Source: Acrocarpospora catenulata
Lineage (GTDB): Bacteria > Actinomycetota > Actinomycetes > Streptosporangiales > Streptosporangiaceae
DNA: 64,000 nucleotides
NCBI RefSeq assembly: GCF_018476525.1
Contig: NZ_JAHCST010000030.1
Coordinates: forward strand, 34,512 to 98,511
Reading direction: 5' to 3'
Shown here: positions 57,500 to 64,000 of the stretch, one piece after another
Layout of the letters: each line of letters begins with the position of its first letter
How positions within the stretch are numbered: position 1 is the stretch's first letter
The notes under the pieces: generated by a model
Database searches by the model: none
What the model was told of the DNA's origin: nothing
The model's input: the letters and a program-made list of their open reading frames with translations, nothing else
Translations under genes and position numbers: made by a program

Positions 57500-58893
57500 T
57501 GGAGTCGCGCGCGGTGGAACTGCTGGCCGGGCGGTACCGGCTCGTCGAGGCGCTCGGCCAGGGCGGCGCGGGCACCGTCTGGCACGCCCACGACGAGCTG
57601 CTCAGGCGTGAGGTCGCGGTCAAGCAGATGCGGGTGCCTGACGGGCTCACCCCCGCCCAGCTGGCCGAGTACACCGGCCGCGCGCTCGGCGAGGCCCGGG
57701 CCGCCGGGCGGCTCAGCCACCCCGCCATCGTCATGATCCACGACGTGGTGCCGCACCGGGGGCAGCCGTGGATCGTGATGGACCTGGTGCCGGGCACCTC
57801 GCTCGACAAGCTGATCCCGCTGCCGTCCGAGCGGGTCGCCGAGATCGGGCTGAACATCCTGGACGCGCTGGAGCTCGCCCACCGCAACGGCATCCTGCAC
57901 CGGGACGTGAAACCCGCCAACGTGCTGGTCGCCGAGGACGGGCGGGCCATGCTCGCCGACTTCGGCATCGCCGCGCCGCTCGGCGCCGACCCCGCCGACA
58001 GCTCGGGGTCACCCGCGTACATGGCGCCGGAACGGTTCCGGGCCGAGCCCGCTGGACCGCCCTCCGACCTGTGGTCGCTGGGCGCCACCCTCTACATGGC
58101 CGTCGAGGGCCGGGGGCCGTTCCACCGCGACCTTCCGGCCGCCGTGGTGGCCGCCGTGCTCATGCACGAGCCGCCCCCGATGATCAGGGCCACCCCCGGC
58201 CTGGCCCGGGTGGTGCTGGCCCTGCTGGACAAGGATCCCGCCCGCCGTCCTCCCGCGCCCGCCGTCCGCCACCTTCTGCAGTCACTGCTGCCCGCCCCCG
58301 TCGTGGTACGGCCCCGGCGTACCGGCCGCCTGATCGCCTGGGGCGCGCTGGCCGTGGCCGTCGGCGTCGGGGCGGGGCTGGGGGCGTGGATGCTGGCCTC
58401 CGGCGGCCCCGGCGCGCCCGGGAGGTTCGCCGCGCTGCCCGATCCCTGCCAGAGCCTCACCCAGCGGCAGGTTGACGAGCTGCTGGGGGCCGGCGCGGAC
58501 GCGGAGGACAGATCCGGCGACAGCTGCCGATGGGTGCACCACCGGGACGGCACCAGTGTCCAGGTCAGCTTCTGGCTCTCCCCGCCCGGGTCCGGCGAGG
58601 ACGCCGCCGGGCGGGCCTTCGCGCAGCGGCGGGCCGGGTCCGGTGGGTCCGGTGGGTCGGGTGCCTCGGCTGGTGCCGAGGACCTGCCGGGGATCGCCGA
58701 CGAGGCGTTCACCCGCGATGTGCTGGATCCGGTCGCGCCGGGCGCAGCCGTGTCGTTCCGCCGGAGCAATCTGATCGTCGAAGTCGTCTACGGGCAGGCG
58801 AGCGCGTCCGGTGCCCCGCCCCCGTCCCAGCGGACCGCCGCCAGGCAGGCCGCCGCCCGTGCCGCCCAGCTGATCGGCGCCGGGCTCGGCTAG
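57499..58893 (+). CDS. Second membrane serine/threonine protein kinase
   Basis: 464 residues from GTG 57499, sharing a base with the upstream stop (TAGTG). The kinase domain is at about 13-265: GQGGAGTVW (20-28), Lys42 in AVKQM, Asp136 in HRDVKPAN, DFG Asp154, and YMAPERF. The membrane segment is near 274-302. The outside domain begins DPCQSLTQRQVDELLGAG, with a second Cys in SCRWVHH, the same pattern as in the first kinase. It is a tandem paralogue; different linkers and outside domains suggest distinct ligands or a heteromeric pair. Confidence 0.92.
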   Translation: MESRAVELLAGRYRLVEALGQGGAGTVWHAHDELLRREVAVKQMRVPDGLTPAQLAEYTGRALGEARAAGRLSHPAIVMIHDVVPHRGQPWIVMDLVPGTSLDKLIPLPSERVAEIGLNILDALELAHRNGILHRDVKPANVLVAEDGRAMLADFGIAAPLGADPADSSGSPAYMAPERFRAEPAGPPSDLWSLGATLYMAVEGRGPFHRDLPAAVVAAVLMHEPPPMIRATPGLARVVLALLDKDPARRPPAPAVRHLLQSLLPAPVVVRPRRTGRLIAWGALAVAVGVGAGLGAWMLASGGPGAPGRFAALPDPCQSLTQRQVDELLGAGADAEDRSGDSCRWVHHRDGTSVQVSFWLSPPGSGEDAAGRAFAQRRAGSGGSGGSGASAGAEDLPGIADEAFTRDVLDPVAPGAAVSFRRSNLIVEVVYGQASASGAPPPSQRTAARQAAARAAQLIGAGLG

Positions 58894-58923
58894 CCCGTCC
58901 CTCACCTTCTCCAGGAGACACCC

Positions 58924-61593
58924 ATGTCCGACTCCACCGGCACCCCGTGGGACCCGTTCCGCCCCCCGGTCCGCCGTCCCCATACCGACCCCAATCCGGA
59001 TCCACGCACCTTCTTTTCCTCGCCCTATCCCGACCCGCCCGAAGAACCTGATCCCGCCCCGGAACCACCCCCGGCGGACGGCGAACAGCTCCCCAGACGG
59101 TCCCCGGGCGCCGCCCTCAACGCCGACCCCCTTCGTCCCCAGGCCCCGCCGCGGGACTTCGGCATGTTCCGCCCGAAGCCTCCGGTGCCCCCGATGCCCG
59201 AGCCCGGCGCGGGGGAGTCCACCGACCCCATCGTGGCGGAGCAGGTGGCGGTTCCCCGTGACCGGCCGGGAGACGGCGTGCCCGGGGAACCCCTGGATCC
59301 AGGCCCGGCGGGTATTCCGGAGGAGCCGGAGACCGGTCCGGTCGATCGGGTGGTGCCGGGTCCTGCGCCATGGGCCACCGGGGGATACGTGTCCGGGGAA
59401 CGCCCCCGGTTACGGCTGGTCCATGACGAGGAGGAGCCCGCCGGCCCTGAGGACGGCTGGGCGAGCCCGCTCCCACCCCCACCCGAAGTCAGCTGGGCCA
59501 ACCCGCCAACCGCCTCGGCCCCTCCCGGCGAACCCCCGACGACCGATATTTCGGGATGGCGGGGAAACCCGGGGGGACCGATCGGCACCGGCCCACATCC
59601 GACCGATCCGGGAAGCGGCCCGACCGCCCTGGGAAACGGCCCGACCGACCCGGAAGGCTTCGCAGCCCCCGGGTTCGGCCTTCCCGGACCGTTCGGCGCC
59701 GCTGGTGGGCCCGAAATGTCCCCTGGGCCGCCCACCGGTCCCGGGATGCCTCCAGGGCCACCTGCCGGTCCCGGGATGCCTCCAGGGCCACCTACCGACT
59801 CCGGGATGCCTCCAGGGCCATCAACCGGTCCCGGGGTGCCCCCGGGGCCGCCTGGCGGTCCCGCGGCTCCCTTCGGGGCATCGGGCGGATTCGGCGCACC
59901 TGAAGCGTTTGGCAGCCCCGGCCCTCCGCAGGGCCCCGGCGCACCCTTCGGTGGCGAAGGTCCCAAGGGATGGCTCGGGGCACAGCCGCCGCCGCCCAAC
60001 GCCGCCGATGCCCAGGGCGGCCCACCGCCTCCCGATCAGTCGGGGCCATGGCGGGGAGGCCCGGCGGGTTCCGGCCAACAGGCGTGGCAGCCGGGGCAGT
60101 CGGGGCAGTCGGGGCCCGCGGCGCCGTGGCAGCCAGGTAAGCCCGAGTCGTACCCGGTGGAGCAGTGGCAGGGCCCCGGGAGCGGGCCCTGGCCGGGCAC
60201 CACGCAGCCGGGCGGCGGCTGGCAGGGACCCCCGCGCAAACGTCCGGGCTGGCTGGTGCCGGTGCTGGCGCTGGTGGTGGTGATCCTGGTCGCGGGCGGC
60301 ACCTTCGTGTTCATGAACTCGCGCACCCAGGGGCAGACGCCCGTCGCGGCCACCTCCCAGGGCGGCGCCCCGGGTACGGCGGAGCAGCCCGCGCCAGGGG
60401 GAGGCAACGCCGACGTCTGCGCCATGCTCGACCCGGTCGAGGCCGACCGCCTGGTGCCCCGCGCCAAGATCGACTCCAGGACCAGCGACAACCGCGACGA
60501 CACCATCGTCAGCTACGTGCGCTGGACCTGCACCTGGGCCAACCGCGACATCTCCTACAAGGACGTCACCCGCAGCCGCGAGATCGTCATCAACGTCGCC
60601 CGCTACGAGGCGCTCGGCGACACCACCGCCGAGAAGGCCGCCAAGATCCAGTACAACGGCGAGGTGAACCAGTACACCTACGGCGGCGAGCACTCCACCG
60701 CCGAGCGCTACTACTCCAAGCCGACCACCCTCACCGGCATCGGCGAGGAGGCCGTCGCCCAGTACCAGTGGGTTCGCGAGAAGGACCACTACTACGCCTT
60801 CGGCACCGGCATGGGCCGGGTCGGCAACGTCACCTTCCAGGTCAGGTTCGAGGCCAGCCAGCAGCACAAGGAAGCCGACCTGTTCTCCACCGACACCAAG
60901 CAGGCGATCACCGAGGACAACGCGCTCCGCGAGGTCAAGGGCCTGCTCACCCAGCTGGCCCAGTCGGTGACCGCCTGGCAGCAGGGCAAGCCCAACCCGT
61001 TCGCGGACCGCGCCCGCCCGAGCCCGAGCCCCAGCGAGAGCCCCAAACCGGTCCGCATCGAGCTCCCGCCGTACTGCGTCGCCGTCAACCCGCTCGCCGC
61101 CGAGCTGGCCCCGGACACCAAGGGCGCGGCCGGCGTCACCCCGGAGAAGAACGGCAAACTGACCGAGTGCCAGTGGTGGAACGACCAGCTGCCGATCGAC
61201 GGCGGCAAGATCCGCTGGCGGAACCTGCTGGTCAGCGTGCACGAGTTCAACAGCGCGGAGAACGCCCGCTACTTCCTGGTCGACCAGCGCGGCAAGACCA
61301 AGTTCACCGCCGGCTCCCGGATCGGCGGCATCGCGTGGAGCAAGATCGTGAAACTGCCCGGCATCGGCGAGGACAACTTCGCCCAGGCCATCAAGCAGAA
61401 GACCGACACGGCCTACTCCTCCCGGTACGTGATCTACGCCCTCCAGGGCAACCGCGTGGTCGAGGTCCTGCTCGGCGGCAGCGACCGCCCGGCGGGCACC
61501 CCCATCAACTCCACCGACTCGGTCCTGATGGACCTGCGGGAGGCCAGGGACGGCGCCACGTCCGCCATCACCACCGTGCTGGGCGCGTTCTGA
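58924..61593 (+). CDS. Large Pro/Gly-rich membrane protein with two DUF3558-like extracellular domains
   Basis: 889 residues. Residues 1-440 are a disordered, Pro/Gly-rich cytoplasmic part with many Thr and Ser, including four 10-residue repeats near 270-309. A membrane segment lies at about 442-464 (WLVPVLALVVVILVAGGTFVF). Two outer domains follow: about 495-690 (DVCAMLDPVEADRLV ... CTWAN) and about 715-889 (PYCVAVNPLAAELAP ... ECQWWND). Both share the N-terminal Cys and later Cys-x-Trp pattern of the two kinases upstream. It has no kinase domain. It may be a substrate or partner of the two kinases, with the disordered part as the phosphorylated region. CAGGAGA precedes the ATG. Confidence 0.8.
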   Translation: MSDSTGTPWDPFRPPVRRPHTDPNPDPRTFFSSPYPDPPEEPDPAPEPPPADGEQLPRRSPGAALNADPLRPQAPPRDFGMFRPKPPVPPMPEPGAGESTDPIVAEQVAVPRDRPGDGVPGEPLDPGPAGIPEEPETGPVDRVVPGPAPWATGGYVSGERPRLRLVHDEEEPAGPEDGWASPLPPPPEVSWANPPTASAPPGEPPTTDISGWRGNPGGPIGTGPHPTDPGSGPTALGNGPTDPEGFAAPGFGLPGPFGAAGGPEMSPGPPTGPGMPPGPPAGPGMPPGPPTDSGMPPGPSTGPGVPPGPPGGPAAPFGASGGFGAPEAFGSPGPPQGPGAPFGGEGPKGWLGAQPPPPNAADAQGGPPPPDQSGPWRGGPAGSGQQAWQPGQSGQSGPAAPWQPGKPESYPVEQWQGPGSGPWPGTTQPGGGWQGPPRKRPGWLVPVLALVVVILVAGGTFVFMNSRTQGQTPVAATSQGGAPGTAEQPAPGGGNADVCAMLDPVEADRLVPRAKIDSRTSDNRDDTIVSYVRWTCTWANRDISYKDVTRSREIVINVARYEALGDTTAEKAAKIQYNGEVNQYTYGGEHSTAERYYSKPTTLTGIGEEAVAQYQWVREKDHYYAFGTGMGRVGNVTFQVRFEASQQHKEADLFSTDTKQAITEDNALREVKGLLTQLAQSVTAWQQGKPNPFADRARPSPSPSESPKPVRIELPPYCVAVNPLAAELAPDTKGAAGVTPEKNGKLTECQWWNDQLPIDGGKIRWRNLLVSVHEFNSAENARYFLVDQRGKTKFTAGSRIGGIAWSKIVKLPGIGEDNFAQAIKQKTDTAYSSRYVIYALQGNRVVEVLLGGSDRPAGTPINSTDSVLMDLREARDGATSAITTVLGAF
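59731..59850 (+). repeat. Four 30-base tandem repeats in the Pro/Gly-rich region
   Basis: Units at 59731, 59761, 59791 and 59821, each close to CCCACCGGTCCCGGGATGCC plus TCCAGGGCCA. The second differs from the first by very few bases. They code PPTGPGMPPG-like decapeptides, a collagen-like Pro/Gly pattern. Confidence 0.9.
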
Positions 61594-61598
61594 ACCCC

Positions 61599-61632
61599 GT
61601 CCGGTACGGCTCCGGCGTGAGCCGTACCGGAC
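61599..61632 (+). terminator. Terminator of the kinase cluster
   Basis: A perfect 14-bp stem: GTCCGGTACGGCTC (61599-61612) pairs with GAGCCGTACCGGAC (61619-61632) over 6 bases, 5 bases after the stop of the Pro-rich protein. Confidence 0.8.
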
Positions 61633-61690
61633 GAGGAATGGCCCGATGATCTGCGGGTATGCCCCACGGGGAACCGATACGGGGGGAATC

Positions 61691-61930
61691 ATGGCGGCCT
61701 GTGAAGTCTGCGGAAACGACTACGACATGGCGTTCGAGGTGCACGCGCAGGGAGCGGTGCACACGTTCGACAGTTTCGAGTGTGCGATCACCCGGATGGC
61801 GCCGCTGTGCGAGCACTGCAAGTGCCGCATCATCGGCCACGGCGTGGACGCCAACGGTCACTGGTACTGCTGCGCGCACTGCGCCCGCACGGCGGGGGTG
61901 AAGTCCATCGTGGACCGGGTGTCGGCCTGA
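61691..61930 (+). CDS. Small Cys-rich zinc-binding protein
   Basis: 79 residues from ATG 61691, with GGGGGAA just upstream; an earlier in-frame ATG at 61646 lacks support and contains no extra motif. The Cys pattern is CEVCGNDYD at the start, FECAI, CEHCKCRIIGHGV, and WYCCAHCAR near the end, enough for two zinc ribbons. Proteins of this type are common in actinobacteria with no known role. It stands between two terminated units. Confidence 0.75.
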   Translation: MAACEVCGNDYDMAFEVHAQGAVHTFDSFECAITRMAPLCEHCKCRIIGHGVDANGHWYCCAHCARTAGVKSIVDRVSA

Positions 61931-61942
61931 CCGGCCGGCTGC

Positions 61943-62290
61943 CTACGGCTCGAAGGCCACGAGCCGGAGGATGAGGTAGCCGTCGCCGTCGCGGACCGGC
62001 GGGAAGGTCGTGCCGGGCACGGCCTTGAAGACCTCCGGGTGCTCGTCCCTGGTGACCACGCCGAACATGTCGCCGGGCAGCGTCATGCCCAGCGCGTCGG
62101 CCCGCCGGGCGGCGGCGTAGAAGCTGCCGCCGGTCTCCAGTTCGGCGCCGATCGTGACGGCGGCGGCCTCGTCGGCGAGTCTGATGAAGGCCACCCTGGC
62201 CCGGTCGGGCTGGGCGGTCTGGGCGCTGAGGTAGTCCTCGATCTCCCAGATCAGCAGCTCGCCGAGATACTGGGGGGTGTCTCTCCACAT
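61943..62290 (-). CDS. Hypothetical protein
   Basis: 115 residues from ATG 62290; an upstream in-frame start at 62404 adds a tail that looks non-coding. The start WRDTPQYLGELLIWEIEDYLSAQ is amphipathic, and the rest is mixed alpha/beta without known motifs. AGGAAAG lies upstream. I do not recognise the family. It is convergent with the zinc-binding gene and divergent from sthA. Confidence 0.55.
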   Translation of the reverse strand: MWRDTPQYLGELLIWEIEDYLSAQTAQPDRARVAFIRLADEAAAVTIGAELETGGSFYAAARRADALGMTLPGDMFGVVTRDEHPEVFKAVPGTTFPPVRDGDGYLILRLVAFEP

Positions 62291-62466
62291 GAACGGGATC
62301 TTTCCTGTTCTCGCTTGACGATTGCTTGTCCCTGGATTGCAACAGATCGTGATCAACTGGATCTGCGGTGCCTGCCAGGTTGCCATTAACTCACATATCG
62401 TCATTCATCCGGTGAAGGTTCCGGAGACCCTTCACCCTTTCGGAGACGTCGCTCACACTGGGCGAT

Positions 62467-63873
62467 GTGAGCGACTTTGATGTGCTTGTTCTCGGTTCCG
62501 GGCCCGGAGGGCAGAAAGCCGCGATCGCGGCGGCCAAGCTGGAACGCCGAGTGGGGATCGTCGAACGACGGGACATGATCGGGGGCGTGTGCATCAACAC
62601 CGGCACGATCCCCTCCAAGACCATGCGTGAGGCCGTGCTCTATCTGACCGGCCTCAGCCAGCGTGAGATGTACGGCCGCAACTACCGCGTCAAGGAGGAG
62701 ATCACCGTCGCCGACCTCACGGCCCGCACCCAGCACGTGGTCGGCCGCGAGGTGGAGGTGATCAGAAACCAGCTGTCCCGCAACCACATCACCGTGCTGG
62801 GCGGCCTCGGCCACTTCATGGACCCGCACACGGTCGCGGTCGTCGACGACAAGGGCCGGGAGACCAAGGTCACCGCCGACAAGATCATCATCGCCACGGG
62901 CACCCGCCCGGCCCGCCCGGACACGGTGGAGTTCGACGGCAACACGATCATCGACTCGGACGGCATCCTCCAGCTGGAGCGGGTCCCCGACTCGATGGTG
63001 GTGGTCGGCGCCGGGGTCATCGGCATCGAGTACGCCTCGATGTTCGCCGCGCTCGGCACCAAGGTCACCGTGGTGGAGCGGCGCGACCGCATGCTGGAGT
63101 TCTGCGACCTGGAGGTCATCGAGGCGCTCAAGTACCACCTGCGCGACCTGGCGGTCACCTTCCGGTTCGGGGAGAGCGTGGCCGCTGTGGAACGCCGCGA
63201 GCGCGGCGCGCTGACCATCCTGGAGAGCGGCAAGAAGATCCCCGCCGCCACCGTCATGTACTCGGCCGGCCGACAGGGCATGACCGAGAACCTGGCCTTA
63301 CACGCGGCCGGCCTGACCGCCGACGCCCGCGGCCGGATCACCGTCGACCAGTACTACCGGACCGAGGTCCCGCACATCTACGCGGTCGGCGACGTGATCG
63401 GCTTCCCCGCCCTGGCCGCCACCTCCATGGAACAGGGCCGCCTGGCCGCCTACCACGCCTGCGACGAGCCGGTGAACAGCATCCACCTGCTCCAGCCCAT
63501 CGGCATCTACACCATCCCCGAGATCAGCTTCGTCGGCCGCACCGAGGACGAACTCACCGACGCCGCCATCCCCTTCGAGGTCGGCATCTCCCGCTACCGC
63601 GAACTGGCCCGCGGCCAGATCATCGGCGACACCTACGGCATGCTCAAACTCCTGGTCTCCGCCGAGGACCGCTCCCTGCTCGGCGTCCACGTCTTCGGCA
63701 CCGGCGCCACCGAACTCATCCACATCGGCCAGGCCGTCATGGGCTGCGGCGGCACCATCGACTACCTCGTGGACGCCGTCTTCAACTACCCCACCCTCGC
63801 CGAGTCCTACAAGGTCGCCGCCCTCGACGCCATGAACAAACTCCGCCGCGTGGCCCGCTTCGCCGACTACTAA
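62467..63873 (+). CDS. sthA: Soluble NAD(P)+ transhydrogenase (Si-specific)
   Basis: 468 residues of the pyridine nucleotide-disulphide reductase family. FAD binding is at [19 protein letters not shown] (6-24) and NAD(P) binding at [20 protein letters not shown] near 178-197. The usual redox Cys pair is incomplete: [13 protein letters not shown] keeps Cys42 but has Thr47 at the second position, which separates SthA from dihydrolipoamide dehydrogenase. It moves hydride between NADPH and NAD+. GTG 62467 has no Shine-Dalgarno but CACACT ends 7 bases upstream, suiting a leaderless mRNA. Confidence 0.9.
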   Translation: MSDFDVLVLGSGPGGQKAAIAAAKLERRVGIVERRDMIGGVCINTGTIPSKTMREAVLYLTGLSQREMYGRNYRVKEEITVADLTARTQHVVGREVEVIRNQLSRNHITVLGGLGHFMDPHTVAVVDDKGRETKVTADKIIIATGTRPARPDTVEFDGNTIIDSDGILQLERVPDSMVVVGAGVIGIEYASMFAALGTKVTVVERRDRMLEFCDLEVIEALKYHLRDLAVTFRFGESVAAVERRERGALTILESGKKIPAATVMYSAGRQGMTENLALHAAGLTADARGRITVDQYYRTEVPHIYAVGDVIGFPALAATSMEQGRLAAYHACDEPVNSIHLLQPIGIYTIPEISFVGRTEDELTDAAIPFEVGISRYRELARGQIIGDTYGMLKLLVSAEDRSLLGVHVFGTGATELIHIGQAVMGCGGTIDYLVDAVFNYPTLAESYKVAALDAMNKLRRVARFADY

Positions 63874-63921
63874 CCTGGGGCTTTCGCCTGGGAAGCGGCC
63901 GGAACCGATCGTTAAACGTGA

Positions 63922-63989
63922 AAAGTGCCTTGAGCTGGAAGGATTGGACTTGCTGAGGGTCCTGTCCGCACCAACTCGAAAGGCACTTT
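63922..63989. repeat. Inverted repeat at the window edge, possible mobile element end
   Basis: AAAGTGCCTT (63922-63931) and AAGGCACTTT (63980-63989) form a perfect 10-bp inverted repeat 48 bases apart. A further match flanks the inner side (GAG and CTC). No coding sequence lies between. It may be a small non-autonomous element or the left end of an insertion sequence that continues past the window. Confidence 0.45.
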
Positions 63990-64000
63990 CCGAGTGCACT

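Overview
The window is a high-GC, gene-dense actinobacterial chromosome segment. GTG starts, overlapping ATGA junctions and strong purine-rich ribosome binding sites are common. A 10-methyl-branched fatty acid gene pair, a lexA / LysM / nrdR / nrdJ block, many plant-polysaccharide hydrolases and several membrane serine/threonine kinases fit a soil filamentous actinomycete. Streptosporangiales (Nonomuraea/Streptosporangium-like) is my best guess; it is inferred from gene content and not proven. I see no rRNA, tRNA, CRISPR or intact transposase.

Layout. 1-2.2 kb: the end of an FAD-dependent reductase and a cyclopropane-synthase-type methyltransferase (10-methyl lipid synthesis). 2.2-3.6 kb: a secreted carbohydrate-binding protein with a Pro/Thr-rich linker. 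3.7-9.4 kb: a lipid oxidation module with an acyl-CoA ligase divergent from a GMC oxidoreductase and two P450s, with a TetR-like palindrome between them. 9.4-13.9 kb: a Pro/Gln-rich membrane protein and leuS. leuS is preceded by a leader peptide with three consecutive Leu codons and a terminator hairpin (attenuation). 14-16.3 kb: a secreted GH5 cellulase with two FN3 domains and a CBM2.

16.3-23.8 kb, all on the minus strand: a MalY-like aminotransferase, a cupin, a LysR regulator, and an operon of FAD monooxygenase plus ribose-type ABC transporter. Two copies of an ATAG-N7-CTAT site lie at nearly equal distances (centres about 95 and 98 bases) upstream of the cupin and the monooxygenase. They suggest one small LysR regulon whose substrate I cannot name; this is the best candidate in the window for an undescribed catabolic system. 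24-29.4 kb: lexA, a divergent SOS-type LysM cell-division factor, nrdR and the B12-dependent ribonucleotide reductase nrdJ. 29.4-32.8 kb: assorted small metabolic and hypothetical genes.

33-56 kb is a glycan utilisation region with two layers. A galactan system (LacI regulator, binding protein, two permeases, GH42, two secreted GH53 galactanases) has matching LacI-type operators near both divergent starts. A second set (GH42, GH95, GH31, another importer, secreted GH3) has enzyme types suited to fucogalacto-xyloglucan side chains. GH95 and GH31 share a near-identical promoter. The GH95 gene carries an in-frame insertion-like block of about 0.2 kb made of repeats. Neither importer has its own ATPase.

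56-61.6 kb: two membrane serine/threonine kinases and a large Pro-rich membrane protein that appear to share one kind of extracellular domain. 61.7-64 kb: a small zinc-binding protein, a hypothetical protein, soluble transhydrogenase, and an inverted repeat at the window edge that may be the end of a mobile element.
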